DNA of 64,000 nucleotides, from contig NZ_CP150951.2 of the NCBI RefSeq assembly GCF_038069655.2, forward strand, positions 1,700,001-1,764,000, in the 5' to 3' direction. The first letter of the stretch is position 1. Each line of letters begins with the position of its first letter. This stretch comes from Yoonia sp. BS5-3. GTDB lineage: Bacteria; Pseudomonadota; Alphaproteobacteria; Rhodobacterales; Rhodobacteraceae. Below the pieces are notes generated by a model. It was given only the letters and a program-made list of their open reading frames with translations, searched no databases and was not told where the DNA came from. Positions 19,421-28,053 of the stretch are shown one piece after another. A program made the position numbers and the translations under genes.

Positions 19421-21103
19421 ATGGATAATGTAGGCGACACACCAACCGGTAATGTCTTTCTTGACGCAATAAACCCGGTTACGGACCCCACCGAACCTGT
19501 CCCGACCAGCCAGATCAATGGCTCGGCTACCGGTGCCGTGTCGCCGACAAACGCTGAAATCTCTGCAGAGTTGTTCCCGGTCTTTGATGGGGTGACGAAC
19601 ACCTTGTCATCCAATCCGATATCCCAAGACGGGCTCACGGAATATCTGTTCCCCGGAACAACCCCCACCATGACGCCTTCCGAAGACGCCAATGGCAATC
19701 CTTTGACGTCCGAACAGCTGTTTGAAAATATCGTTTCTTTGAACGGGACGGATAATGAAGTTCCAATTGCGGATTTCTTCAACTTCCACTCCAGCCATCA
19801 GCTTGAATATGTGTTGCAATTTGGCGAAGTTGTCACCGGTTCTGTTGATGCGCGGATCCTAGAGCTAGACCAGGATGGCGTTCTTTTGCATGTTGTGGCT
19901 ATTCCCGGTGACCCGCGTGTTTTCGTGCTTGAGCAATTGACCAAGGCTGATCTGGCGATCATCGCAACCGACACCGAAGAGGCGTTGGCGAACGCCATTG
20001 GCATGCTTGATCCGACGCTTCAGACCGAAATCGAAAGCGTCTTGGGTGCCGAGGCCGGGGTCGCGGCGCTGGCTGCCTTGCAGGACATCATCGACAACGC
20101 CAACGATCAGATCGACGGATATTTTAACGCGTCCAATACAAGCGATTTTTCCGCGGCAGAAATCGCGGAATTCAAGGCAGTTTTTGCCGATCAGATCGAA
20201 AATATCGAAACGCGCGCCGCTGAATCGCGGTTTTTCGCATTGGCCGAGATTCAAACGCGTGTTGAGGCTATCTTGGCCCGGGCAAATCGCGCGAATGAAT
20301 TCTTTATCACCGTCGAAAACCCGCCCGAGCAGTTTATCAGAAATGGCGTTGCATTGTCCGATCAGTTCATAAACGTGAATGCGCCCGACGGGGCTGATAC
20401 GTCCCAATCGGGTATTCTGGCCTCATTCAACGTCTTCATCGCGCAGGAAACCCGTATTCGTGATTTGGACAATCAACGTCTGCAGCTTGCGCAGACAGGA
20501 TTACTTAGCACGGGGCGGGCGCTGGATGGGCCGAACCTGATTGCCATTTTCCAACTCAATTACAATCTGACCCGCGAAGCCGAGGTGAACGCAGAAACCG
20601 AAGAGCTGAACCAACAAAACGCGCTTTTGCAAGTCTACGCGAATATCCAGCAACTGGTGAATGATGCATTGCGCGAATTTGCGACCGGTGAAGATGGCGC
20701 AGAGGAAGAGCGAAACATACTCGGGATCAAAGATGATGATCAGGGTATCTCGACGCTAACGGCCACACAGCGAAACCTCATTGCATTTGTTGAGGACCTT
20801 CTGGTGGGTCAAAGCACAGTAAGCCATCCAATCGAAAGCCTGCGGGGAATCAATAGACCAACGCTTGATATCATTGCGAACGGCGATGGCGATGAAGAGG
20901 GTACGTTGAATACATTCTCGCAAAACGCGTTGAATATTTTCGCCAGCCAATTGGCCGATACTGTGACCCAGATCAATCAGGAAAGTCAAATTCTGACCAA
21001 TGAAATCTCGAGCATCAACCGCGAACGCAACCGGAATTTTGACTTGGCCAACAACGCGTTACGCCGGTTGAATGACACGCTGCTGACGATTGCACGGGCG
21101 TAA
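19421..21103 (+). CDS. Putative T3SS needle-tip protein or large secreted hydrophilic protein
   Basis: A 560-residue soluble protein with no signal peptide. Its Asn/Thr/Pro-rich N-terminus (MDNVGDTPTGNVFLDAINPV) is like a T3SS secretion signal. The middle is acidic and helical, and a long C-terminal coiled-coil region (ADTVTQINQESQILTNEIS, NNALRRLNDTLLTIARA) recalls the final helix of LcrV/PcrV. In Ysc-type clusters the tip gene lies next to sctX/Y and the translocators, as here. Against this, it is much longer than LcrV. A secreted effector or ruler-like function is possible. The next gene starts 3 bp after the stop. Confidence 0.45.
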   Translation: MDNVGDTPTGNVFLDAINPVTDPTEPVPTSQINGSATGAVSPTNAEISAELFPVFDGVTNTLSSNPISQDGLTEYLFPGTTPTMTPSEDANGNPLTSEQLFENIVSLNGTDNEVPIADFFNFHSSHQLEYVLQFGEVVTGSVDARILELDQDGVLLHVVAIPGDPRVFVLEQLTKADLAIIATDTEEALANAIGMLDPTLQTEIESVLGAEAGVAALAALQDIIDNANDQIDGYFNASNTSDFSAAEIAEFKAVFADQIENIETRAAESRFFALAEIQTRVEAILARANRANEFFITVENPPEQFIRNGVALSDQFINVNAPDGADTSQSGILASFNVFIAQETRIRDLDNQRLQLAQTGLLSTGRALDGPNLIAIFQLNYNLTREAEVNAETEELNQQNALLQVYANIQQLVNDALREFATGEDGAEEERNILGIKDDDQGISTLTATQRNLIAFVEDLLVGQSTVSHPIESLRGINRPTLDIIANGDGDEEGTLNTFSQNALNIFASQLADTVTQINQESQILTNEISSINRERNRNFDLANNALRRLNDTLLTIARA

Positions 21104-21106
21104 GGG

Positions 21107-21487
21107 ATGCGGGTTCAGAAACTAGATGTCGGCCTTGCGGAAATCTCGCGTTGGCAGGTGGAAGATGAACAACATCTGCCGCGTGATGGTGCGCTTACTC
21201 GCAAGTTCCTGCCGCAAATACAGGCGCTTGATCAGATCTTGCGGCGCCCGTCACTTGATGAACGGCTTCCAGATATGCTTGAGCCCGAAATCGTCGATCA
21301 GGATCTGCTTGATCCATCTGTCATGACCGAAGCGCGCCTTGGCGCGCTGGCGGTGTTTGACCAGGCGGGCAATCAGGCCAGTGGGCAAGCACGCCAAGCC
21401 TTGCAGCAGGTCGCGGCGATCTTGTCCGAAGAGGTGGCGCTTGACCGCGATATTCGCACAGCGCTGGCCGCGCTTTTCCGAGGGTAG
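21107..21487 (+). CDS. sctX: T3SS protein SctX (YscX-like)
   Basis: A 126-residue protein, close to the 122 residues of YscX. Shared features are an early LDVGLAEISRW like the YscX start, a central LPRDGALTRKFLPQI resembling the YscX PPDG...EPHLERLYP stretch, and a terminal helix pair (QQVAAILSEEVALDRD, TALAALFRG). YscX is secreted, binds YscY and contacts the export gate SctV. It is defining for the Ysc family. A YscY-like gene follows 4 bp downstream, which strengthens the call. Confidence 0.7.
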   Translation: MRVQKLDVGLAEISRWQVEDEQHLPRDGALTRKFLPQIQALDQILRRPSLDERLPDMLEPEIVDQDLLDPSVMTEARLGALAVFDQAGNQASGQARQALQQVAAILSEEVALDRDIRTALAALFRG

Positions 21488-21491
21488 GCGC

Positions 21492-21878
21492 ATGACAGAT
21501 CAGACAAAAACGCAGCCCGCATTAACCGACCGGCAGCGCGATTATCTTTTGCTGACTATCTTTGTTTTCGCACAACATGGGGATCACGCGCGGGCCAAGC
21601 AGATTGTCGATGGCATGCTGGCGCTGGGCGAACGCTCTGAAAAGGTATTCATCAGCCAGGCTGTGCTGGAATTCTTTTGCGGCAATCACGCCGAGGCGCT
21701 GCGTTGTCTTGATCATCTTGATCAGGTGGCGGGTACTGGTAAAGCGCTTGATCAGGATACAAAACGCATGCGGCAATATCTGCGGGCCAGATGTTATTAT
21801 GCCAGCGGACAACAGGCCGAGGCGCAGTCGATTGCCGCCAAACTGACCGCCCCCACCCGCGAAGCCGTTCGTCAGTAA
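21492..21878 (+). CDS. sctY: T3SS chaperone SctY (YscY-like TPR protein)
   Basis: A 128-residue TPR protein. Its start (ALTDRQRDYLLLTIFVFAQHG) parallels the beginning of YscY (TLTKRQQEFLLLNGW) residue for residue at several places, followed by ARAKQIVDGMLAL and two further TPR helices. YscY is the chaperone of YscX and is needed for assembly of the export apparatus in Ysc-type systems. The true start is the ATG at 21492, 4 bp after sctX; longer in-frame starts lie inside sctX. Confidence 0.8.
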   Translation: MTDQTKTQPALTDRQRDYLLLTIFVFAQHGDHARAKQIVDGMLALGERSEKVFISQAVLEFFCGNHAEALRCLDHLDQVAGTGKALDQDTKRMRQYLRARCYYASGQQAEAQSIAAKLTAPTREAVRQ

Positions 21879-21916
21879 CTTTGGAATGTGGATCAGATCC
21901 CAAGTATTTTCGAAAG

Positions 21917-21932
21917 TGTATTCAATAGCACA
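21917..21932 (+). promoter_or_regulatory. Shared T3SS box (TGTATTCAATAGCACA) before the translocator unit
   Basis: This 16-bp element fits the TGTRC-N6-GYACA pattern with one change (T at position 5). TAGGGT at 21953-21958 lies 28.5 bp from the centre. It would drive the SycD-like / sctE / sctB unit separately from sctX-sctY. Confidence 0.6.
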
Positions 21933-21981
21933 GCGACGGGTTCGCGCCGGGCTAGGGTAAGCTAACCCAAGAACAGGCCCA

Positions 21982-22578
21982 ATGATGTCAATTCTCAACT
22001 TTGATTACGAAGATCCCTCTGCGTTGATTGACGAAGTCAATGACATGATGCCGATGATGGATGCGGTGATCGCGGATTTGGGTTTGTCCGATGAAACAGC
22101 TGTGCAGGCGGTGCGCGAAGGAATATCGCCGCATATCGCACTTGGGCTGAGCGATGATCATCTTGATGCGATTTTTATGACCGGGCTGAAATCCATGCAG
22201 GCGGGCGATGTCGCGCAGGCGCAAACGGTCTTTTTCAAGCTCGCGACGCTCAAGGCGATTGACTATCGGTTCTGGTACGCGCTGGGCACGACATTTCAGG
22301 TGCAGGATCGTTTTGCCGAGGCCGGGCGCATTTATATGGTGTCGCTTAGCCTGCGGGCCACGGATGTGGATGGTTATCTGCGTCTGGGTGAATGCTTGCT
22401 TGCCTCGGATGAGATGCAAGAAGCGTTGGAATGCTTTCAAACGGCTTGGGCGCTCTGCGACGACGGGCATGGCACCGATGCACAGCGCGATGCCGCAGAG
22501 CGGCTTGTCACACATATGGATGAACGGATGCAGACCGCATTGGCGGATGCTGTCCCACTGTCTTCGAAAGGGAACTGA
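21982..22578 (+). CDS. SycD/LcrH-like translocator chaperone (TPR)
   Basis: A 198-residue protein with an acidic N-terminus and three TPR motifs (MTGLKSMQAGDVAQAQTVF, FWYALGTTFQVQDRFAEA, YLRLGECLLASDEMQEALEC). The spacing and the RFWYALG segment match the RFFLGLG region of SycD. This class keeps the two pore-forming translocators apart and soluble in the cytosol. It lies 2 bp upstream of sctE, the classical sycD-yopB-yopD order. Two more TPR chaperones downstream make its exact client uncertain. Confidence 0.75.
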   Translation: MMSILNFDYEDPSALIDEVNDMMPMMDAVIADLGLSDETAVQAVREGISPHIALGLSDDHLDAIFMTGLKSMQAGDVAQAQTVFFKLATLKAIDYRFWYALGTTFQVQDRFAEAGRIYMVSLSLRATDVDGYLRLGECLLASDEMQEALECFQTAWALCDDGHGTDAQRDAAERLVTHMDERMQTALADAVPLSSKGN

Positions 22579-22580
22579 TC

Positions 22581-23735
22581 ATGTCTGATATTTCTATCGC
22601 CGGGGCCAGTCCGGTCCAAAAGATCACAACCGAACCCGGTGCCACTGATCTGGGTCCATCGGGCATTGGCTTGGGTAGCGTCGCGCAAAACGGCGCTGTT
22701 CCGGACGCTGTAGGTCAAAGCTATCAAGCCATCACCATGAGCCTGTCAAAGTTCTTTTTGACAACATCCGGTGACAAGGTTGACATCAAAGTGGCCGAGG
22801 CGACGCTGAAGTTGAAAGAGGTTGTCGGAAAAACCGAAACCGGCGAGCTGGTCACGATGGAAGAAAAAAAGCGCCAAAATGCGGCCGAGCAGCGTGAGGC
22901 CGCAGAAGAATCCCAAAAAAGCATCGAAGAGGCCAAAGAGGCGCGCGAAAAATCAAAGAAATCTGGCTTGTTTGGCAAGATTTTTGGTGGGATTGCAGCA
23001 GCATTGTCGATTATCGCCGGGGCTATTCTGATTGCGACCGGGCCTTTTACCTTTGGCGCGACAGCCGTCTTAGGCGCTGCGTTGATTGTTGGCGGGGTGA
23101 CCAGTTCGATGATGCTGATCGATCAGAAAGTCGCCGAAGAAAAAGGAACGGGTATTTTTGGCACCATTGCGACCAAGGTGATGGAAGCGCGCGGCTTTAG
23201 CGACGAAGCGATCGAAAAGAATGCCGCGAAATGGGACAAGGCGTTCACAGGTATTGCGATCAGCATCATGATCATTTCGGCTGTGGCCACCATGGGTGCA
23301 GGTTTTGCGGCCAGCGGCGCATCATTAGGTGCTGCTAGCGCGACGGCTGCCTCGGCGGGTTCAACAGCCGGTGGGGCTGCGGGGGCCGGGTCTACCGTTG
23401 CCGTCACAGCAGCCTCAAACTCAGTCAGCTGGACGGCGCGGTTCCAGCAAATCTCAAGTGTTATCGGATCGGTGATAATGGTCGGCCAATCCACCGCAAA
23501 TATGTCGAGTGCAGTGTTCGGTTATCAGGCGGCGGAAGATCAAAGTAATGCGCAAAAACGACAAGCGGACAACTTGCGTTTGCAGGCATTCAATGAACTT
23601 TTGAATGATTTCATTGATCAGATCCTGGCCCGCGTGTCGGGGACACAAAAACAATTCAACGCAATGCTGGATGAGGTTGTCACGTCAATCAAAGATCGTG
23701 GTGACACTTTGGCGCGTGCCAAATTCAGCGGGTAG
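22581..23735 (+). CDS. sctE: T3SS hydrophobic translocator (YopB type)
   Basis: A 384-residue secreted pore protein. A Ser/Ala/Gly-rich N-terminus is followed by a charged coiled coil (about residues 93-127: EEKKRQNAAEQREAAEESQK) and a strongly hydrophobic hairpin (about 133-178). A second hydrophobic segment lies at about 221-245, and a small-residue-rich stretch and helical C-terminus close it. YopB, IpaB and PopB share this plan and insert into target membranes. AAAGGGA precedes the ATG. Translation probably continues to sctB 14 bp downstream. Confidence 0.85.
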   Translation: MSDISIAGASPVQKITTEPGATDLGPSGIGLGSVAQNGAVPDAVGQSYQAITMSLSKFFLTTSGDKVDIKVAEATLKLKEVVGKTETGELVTMEEKKRQNAAEQREAAEESQKSIEEAKEAREKSKKSGLFGKIFGGIAAALSIIAGAILIATGPFTFGATAVLGAALIVGGVTSSMMLIDQKVAEEKGTGIFGTIATKVMEARGFSDEAIEKNAAKWDKAFTGIAISIMIISAVATMGAGFAASGASLGAASATAASAGSTAGGAAGAGSTVAVTAASNSVSWTARFQQISSVIGSVIMVGQSTANMSSAVFGYQAAEDQSNAQKRQADNLRLQAFNELLNDFIDQILARVSGTQKQFNAMLDEVVTSIKDRGDTLARAKFSG

Positions 23736-23749
23736 AGGAAGGCGAAAAC

Positions 23750-24571
23750 ATGGATATCAACACACAAAACCAAGCCAATTATGCTGGCGGTTTAAGCGCC
23801 CAGCAGCAGGCAAACACAGCCAATGCCCAAGAGACCCAGGTTTCGCAGGGCATTCAAGCCATCATTGATGGCCTCCCAGACGCACAACGCGAGCGGTTTG
23901 AGCTGGTTGTCAAGAACCTAAGCTTGACGCCAGAGGCACTGGCTAGGCTCGGTTTGGACCCCGAGGTCGAAGCCACAGTCAAAAATGCACAGACGGCGCT
24001 TAGTGAACGAAGCAATTTTGATATGTCGAGCGTCCTGGGCCGTGCCTTGGTTGAGTTGGGCGCGCTGCAACGAAAAGAGGCTTTGACTGACCGTTTGAAT
24101 GCCCGCGAAGCGGCAAAAAATGAGTTGAAAGCAGCAGCGGGCGAGCTGGATCGTGCGGCCAAAGCGACGATTGCTGGCGCGATTACCAATCTTGTGATGA
24201 GCGTTGTTAGCGTGGCGATCTCAATGGCTTTTGCAGGGCGTTCTGGCGCAGCTATGGCCGGTGCAAAAGGGGACGCTGCAGTCAATGCTGCCGCCTCGAA
24301 AGCGCAGACAATCAATATGATGGGCGGCGCAGTCAATGGTGTGTCAACAAGCCTCGGCGGTGTTGGTCAAGCGTCTGCTGATGCGGCGTCGAAAAACTTC
24401 CAGGCCGATCAAAATAGGCAACAAGCAGATGCCGAGGTCACCAAAAGCGAAGGTGAGCTGGAAGCGAATGAGCAGCAGGCCTTGAACGAATTCCTGAGCC
24501 AAATCATTCAGTTCATCAAAGAGCTGCGCGATGCCGAGGTCGAGCAACTGGCCGTTGTTACCCGTGGCTAA
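23750..24571 (+). CDS. sctB: T3SS translocator with single membrane segment (YopD type)
   Basis: A 273-residue protein. A Gln/Asn/Ala-rich N-terminus, a helical region and one hydrophobic stretch (about residues 141-163: AGAITNLVMSVVSVAISMAF) precede a C-terminal amphipathic coiled coil (NFQADQNRQQADAEVTKS). This matches YopD/PopD, the partner of YopB in the translocation pore. GAGGAAGG precedes the ATG, and its position directly after sctE supports the call. Confidence 0.8.
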   Translation: MDINTQNQANYAGGLSAQQQANTANAQETQVSQGIQAIIDGLPDAQRERFELVVKNLSLTPEALARLGLDPEVEATVKNAQTALSERSNFDMSSVLGRALVELGALQRKEALTDRLNAREAAKNELKAAAGELDRAAKATIAGAITNLVMSVVSVAISMAFAGRSGAAMAGAKGDAAVNAAASKAQTINMMGGAVNGVSTSLGGVGQASADAASKNFQADQNRQQADAEVTKSEGELEANEQQALNEFLSQIIQFIKELRDAEVEQLAVVTRG

Positions 24572-24598
24572 CGTGGCCTTTCCCTGGATGGATTTGCA

Positions 24599-25060
24599 GT
24601 GACACAGGCTTTCCGACAAACCATTGCGGAACTGTGGCGGCGTGCGGAACTTGGCACGCCGCTCTTTGCCGCTGATGGGTCAACATCATTGAATTTTGAC
24701 GATGTCACTTTGCAGCTGACAACCTCCCCAAATGAGGAAGAGCTGCTGGTTAACGCCGATATCGGCCCCCTTACGGATGGGCTGGCGGCTGACGCGGATC
24801 GTCTGCAAAAAATCCTTGGGCTGGGCTTTGCGTTTCTGGCGACGCATGACGTACTTGTGTCGCTGGATCGGGACCGTCTTGTCGTCAGCGGCAGCTACCC
24901 TTTGCGCGCGCAGGATATGGCGCGTCTTTCAGATATTTTGTCGGATGTTGTGTCGGCGGCAGAGACATTAGCGCGGCTGATGGATCATCATGCAAGCATG
25001 CCTGTACAGGATACTGAACCGGCCGGATATGATCCGGGCGTTATGATTTTCCAGCCCTAG
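24599..25060 (+). CDS. T3SS class I-type chaperone candidate
   Basis: A 153-residue acidic protein with the mixed strand/helix pattern of CesT-fold chaperones (SLNFDDVTLQLTTSPNEEELLV, ATHDVLVSLDRDRLVVSGSYPL). It starts with GTG at 24599, preceded by GGATGG. It sits between the translocators and two TPR chaperones, so a nearby secreted protein is the likely client. The fold assignment is by eye. Confidence 0.55.
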   Translation: MTQAFRQTIAELWRRAELGTPLFAADGSTSLNFDDVTLQLTTSPNEEELLVNADIGPLTDGLAADADRLQKILGLGFAFLATHDVLVSLDRDRLVVSGSYPLRAQDMARLSDILSDVVSAAETLARLMDHHASMPVQDTEPAGYDPGVMIFQP

Positions 25061-25102
25061 AACCACCACAATGACAACCGCATCGCAAAAGCTGAGCTGG
25101 AT

Positions 25103-25579
25103 ATGAATATGATTGATAGTAACGAACAGGGACAGACAGACGCGCCAGCGAGTGCGCTGTTGCTGGATGGTGCATTCGCCAAAGAACTGGGTCTGGGCAC
25201 ACGGGAACTGGACACGGCCCTGGCCGCTGCCAATGCAAAGTTGCAAGCAGGCAACCATGACAAGGCGCTTTCGATGTATGCCATGCTGGTTCTATGCCGT
25301 CCGCAGAACGTGAATTATCAATGTGCCTTGGCAAATTGTGCGTTGAAAATGCAGGAATATGAGATGGCCTTGCAGGCTGCATCGGCGGCTGTCGCGCTCG
25401 ATCCGCGTGATTGCAGGGGGTATTATCTTTCGGGTGCCGCTTGCTTTGGCCTGGGCCATCTTGATGAGGCGCGCGAAGATATCGCCGACGCGCTGTCATT
25501 TGCCGAAGGCAGCCCCCATCGCGACGTTCTTGAAGCCAGCCGCCGGTTAGACATGCAATTGAACGCAAGCCTTACCTGA
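25103..25579 (+). CDS. SycD-like TPR chaperone
   Basis: A 158-residue protein with a variable N-terminus and three TPR units (AANAKLQAGNHDKALSMY, ANCALKMQEYEMALQAASAA, GAACFGLGHLDEAREDIADA). It is the second of three class II-type chaperones in this block. Its stop overlaps the next start (TGATG), so the two are translationally coupled. Its client is unknown; paired chaperones may act as heterodimers or on different translocator segments. Confidence 0.7.
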   Translation: MNMIDSNEQGQTDAPASALLLDGAFAKELGLGTRELDTALAAANAKLQAGNHDKALSMYAMLVLCRPQNVNYQCALANCALKMQEYEMALQAASAAVALDPRDCRGYYLSGAACFGLGHLDEAREDIADALSFAEGSPHRDVLEASRRLDMQLNASLT

Positions 25580-26127
25580 TGGTTGATCTGAACGATGATC
25601 GCAATCCGGTCGGGCTTAGCCCGGATGCCACCAAGGTGGCTGCGCAGGTTTTTGCTGCCTGCACCAAAAAGCTGGGTGTTGATGGCAGCAAGATTTTCCA
25701 ATCCTTTCTGGATACCGGATCATTCAAAGAGGCACTGGGCGTCACCGATGCTGCCATCGAAGGTCTTTATGGACGCGCCCACCAGCAATTTCGCATTGGC
25801 CAATATGACCGCGCCGAAGAGATTTTTCGCACCCTTTGCGCGCTAGATCGGTCGCGCAGCGACTTCTGGGTAGGTCTTGGCATCTGCTACCGGGTGCGCG
25901 GCGATGATGATGCGGCGCTGCGCATGTTTGATTGCGCCGCCAAACTGGTGCCATCATCGGCCATCCCGCATTTCCACCGGTTTGATATCTTCATGCGGCA
26001 GGAAAAATGGGCAGCTGCGGCACGGGCCTGTGCGGCTTTTGAGGCCAAGAGCGACGGATCCGAGCATGAAAACATCGGCAAAACATTTGCAAAGCTGAAA
26101 ACAGCGCTGGAGATCCGGCGCGGCTGA
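25579..26127 (+). CDS. SycD/LcrH-like translocator chaperone (closest to LcrH by eye)
   Basis: A 182-residue TPR protein. The stretch beginning IEGLYGRAHQQFRIGQYDRA, then EEIFRTLCALDRSRSDFWVG, then LGICYRVRGDDDAALRMF follows LcrH/SycD (LEQLYSLAFNQYQSGKYEDA, VFQALCVLDHYDSRFFLG) nearly position for position. Of the TPR chaperones in the window this is the best SycD match, although it is not the one beside sctE. It would bind the YopB/YopD-like proteins in the cytosol. It is coupled upstream by a TGATG overlap. Confidence 0.75.
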   Translation: MVDLNDDRNPVGLSPDATKVAAQVFAACTKKLGVDGSKIFQSFLDTGSFKEALGVTDAAIEGLYGRAHQQFRIGQYDRAEEIFRTLCALDRSRSDFWVGLGICYRVRGDDDAALRMFDCAAKLVPSSAIPHFHRFDIFMRQEKWAAAARACAAFEAKSDGSEHENIGKTFAKLKTALEIRRG

Positions 26128-26128
26128 C

Positions 26129-26836
26129 ATGGAACCCGATCACACGATATCGCAATGGTTTGCCGCGATGATTGGCCGGCAACAGCCAGATGACGCGGTG
26201 CAGGTCGACGATGCCTTCGCCATATCCGACCATGTGCATTGGGATGATGAAGCTGCCCATGTCTTGCGCGACGTTGTCCAGATTTTGCTACGCCCGCCGC
26301 AGTCGGAAAATGATCTCAGCCTTACCGAAAGCCTGCCGTCGCCATCGCCCGCAATGCTGACCCAATCGGCACAAACCGAAACCAATCATCTGCTTGCCGA
26401 TATGCTGGGAAACGTCGCGGCGGGTGCATCCACATCCGAGGCCGTCACACCCTATGTCCAGATCTCGGATGGGGGGCCTGGTCTTGCCATTTATAACGCG
26501 GCCTTCATTCCCGGGTGGCCCTTGCCCGCTTTCGCCAAAAACCCCAGCGAAGGCGAGGCGCAAGCCGCTCAATATGTCCGCAACGAAGCCGAGGTGGTGG
26601 CCTACCTGACCGAACAGGGCCTCAACAAAGATCTTCTTTCCAAGGTATTGAAGACCTTCAAGACGGCGGCAGATCGGGTTGGATTCTTGCTGTGGCTCAG
26701 CACGTTGATTTCTTTGGCTACTGCAACCCTGCGGACCCTCAGCAAAGAGGCGCAAGGGCCGGCCATGGACCCAGATGAGGCCGATACCAAGGCAGATACA
26801 GCCGCCCGGACCGGCCGACGGGTATTTAGAATTTAG
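26129..26836 (+). CDS. T3SS-locus membrane protein of unknown function
   Basis: A 235-residue protein with an acidic, helical N-terminal half, a Pro/Ser-rich middle and one hydrophobic segment near the C-terminus (about residues 184-203: VGFLLWLSTLISLATATL) followed by a charged tail. There is no signal peptide. It begins 1 bp after the preceding chaperone gene, so it belongs to the translocator unit. A membrane segment plus upstream chaperones fits a third translocator-like substrate, but no family resemblance supports this. Confidence 0.5.
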   Translation: MEPDHTISQWFAAMIGRQQPDDAVQVDDAFAISDHVHWDDEAAHVLRDVVQILLRPPQSENDLSLTESLPSPSPAMLTQSAQTETNHLLADMLGNVAAGASTSEAVTPYVQISDGGPGLAIYNAAFIPGWPLPAFAKNPSEGEAQAAQYVRNEAEVVAYLTEQGLNKDLLSKVLKTFKTAADRVGFLLWLSTLISLATATLRTLSKEAQGPAMDPDEADTKADTAARTGRRVFRI

Positions 26837-26843
26837 ACGCAAG

Positions 26844-26859
26844 AGTACTGTTCGGCACA
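26844..26859 (+). promoter_or_regulatory. Shared T3SS box (AGTACTGTTCGGCACA)
   Basis: A 16-bp element of the shared pattern with one change (A at position 1). It is nearly identical to the reverse complement of the 18917 box (TGTACTGTTCGACACA). TAAGAA at 26881-26886 lies 29.5 bp from its centre. It would drive the coiled-coil protein and the two genes after it. Confidence 0.65.
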
Positions 26860-26922
26860 CTCCACGATATTCATCCAAGTTAAGAACAACCCACAGATAA
26901 CCGCAAGAAGGTAGAGACGATC

Positions 26923-28002
26923 ATGAGCACATTGGATGGGGCAGGGCTTTCAACTGTTGTAAACCCGACGTCTTTGCCGGTGGACACATCTACCCCGCAG
27001 GCAGAGGTGACCGATAACGTGATCCCGGACGGGGCTGTGCCCAGTGCGGGAAACACAAGCGGGCTGCTTGCTAATTTCCTACCTGCGAAGACATTGCTGG
27101 ATGCGCTTGGTCTGTTGCGGCCTAGTAACCAAGGCGACAGCGAAGTGTTGATTGCGCAGGCTTATCTGACAAATGAACGTCTCGGCGATGAAAGCGAAAG
27201 CGCCGCGGCGTCGGCGCTGGGCTCGATGGCCGCCGCGCAGTCCAACCTTCTGGAATTTTTCCGACTGCAGCTCGCTGCGCTTGAAGCATCGAACCGGGTG
27301 GACAGGGAAACGATTGCGACCAACAGCACAACGATTGACCAACTGAATACTGATATTGATCAGGCCTCTGAGCAACTTCAGGAATTTGAGACTGAACAGC
27401 GAGATCTCAACGAACAGATTGCAGCGCTTAAAGATATTGACCCGCAGACCGAGCAAACCGCCGCCGACATCGTGGCGCTTCAGCAGCGGCTGGACGGCGT
27501 GAACAGGCAAGTCACGGATGCAACGACAGCGTTAGAGGGGCTGCGTGATGAGCGCAGGCAGCTTGAAACACAAAACACGGGCTTGCAAAACGATATCGAT
27601 CAGCGCCAAAGCAGCATCAATAGTCAGACCGCCCTTGTCTCGGTCATCACCATCACGCTTGAGCGTTTTGTCAACGCCACCCAAGGGGTGAATAGCGACG
27701 TTGATGAAGCGCAGGACGAGGTCGTGATTGAAGCCGCTGAGGTCTTGCTCGAGGAAATACTGCCCGAGATGCAAAGAATTTTTGAATCCGACATCGAAGA
27801 TGCGGGTCTTGAAGAAACGATCAGCAACACAAGCCTTGATGACCGTGAGGTTGCCGATGCGAATATCATCGCTTTTGGGCTGGTGGGCACCTTTCTCGAG
27901 GCGCTTGGCGTGTTTTTGCAACTGGCCAATCTGCAGCAGCTCGATTTGGACAGCACAGCCTTTGGGAACAACAAAAGCCAACGGATGCAAATTTCCGTTT
28001 GA
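26923..28002 (+). CDS. Coiled-coil protein, T3SS secreted-substrate candidate
   Basis: A 359-residue soluble protein. The first 60 residues are rich in Ser, Thr, Pro and Asn with no signal peptide, like T3SS export signals. Residues about 110-245 form a long coiled coil (DQASEQLQEFETEQRDLNEQ, LRDERRQLETQNTGLQNDID). The C-terminus is helical and acidic. It has its own regulatory box and is followed by a CesT-like chaperone, the usual substrate-chaperone pairing. It could be an effector, a second tip-associated protein or a translocator accessory. I do not recognise a family. Confidence 0.5.
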   Translation: MSTLDGAGLSTVVNPTSLPVDTSTPQAEVTDNVIPDGAVPSAGNTSGLLANFLPAKTLLDALGLLRPSNQGDSEVLIAQAYLTNERLGDESESAAASALGSMAAAQSNLLEFFRLQLAALEASNRVDRETIATNSTTIDQLNTDIDQASEQLQEFETEQRDLNEQIAALKDIDPQTEQTAADIVALQQRLDGVNRQVTDATTALEGLRDERRQLETQNTGLQNDIDQRQSSINSQTALVSVITITLERFVNATQGVNSDVDEAQDEVVIEAAEVLLEEILPEMQRIFESDIEDAGLEETISNTSLDDREVADANIIAFGLVGTFLEALGVFLQLANLQQLDLDSTAFGNNKSQRMQISV

Positions 28003-28053
28003 TCCCCGCGCATTTCATGTGGCGCATCCACGCCCTCAAGAAAGAAGAAATTC

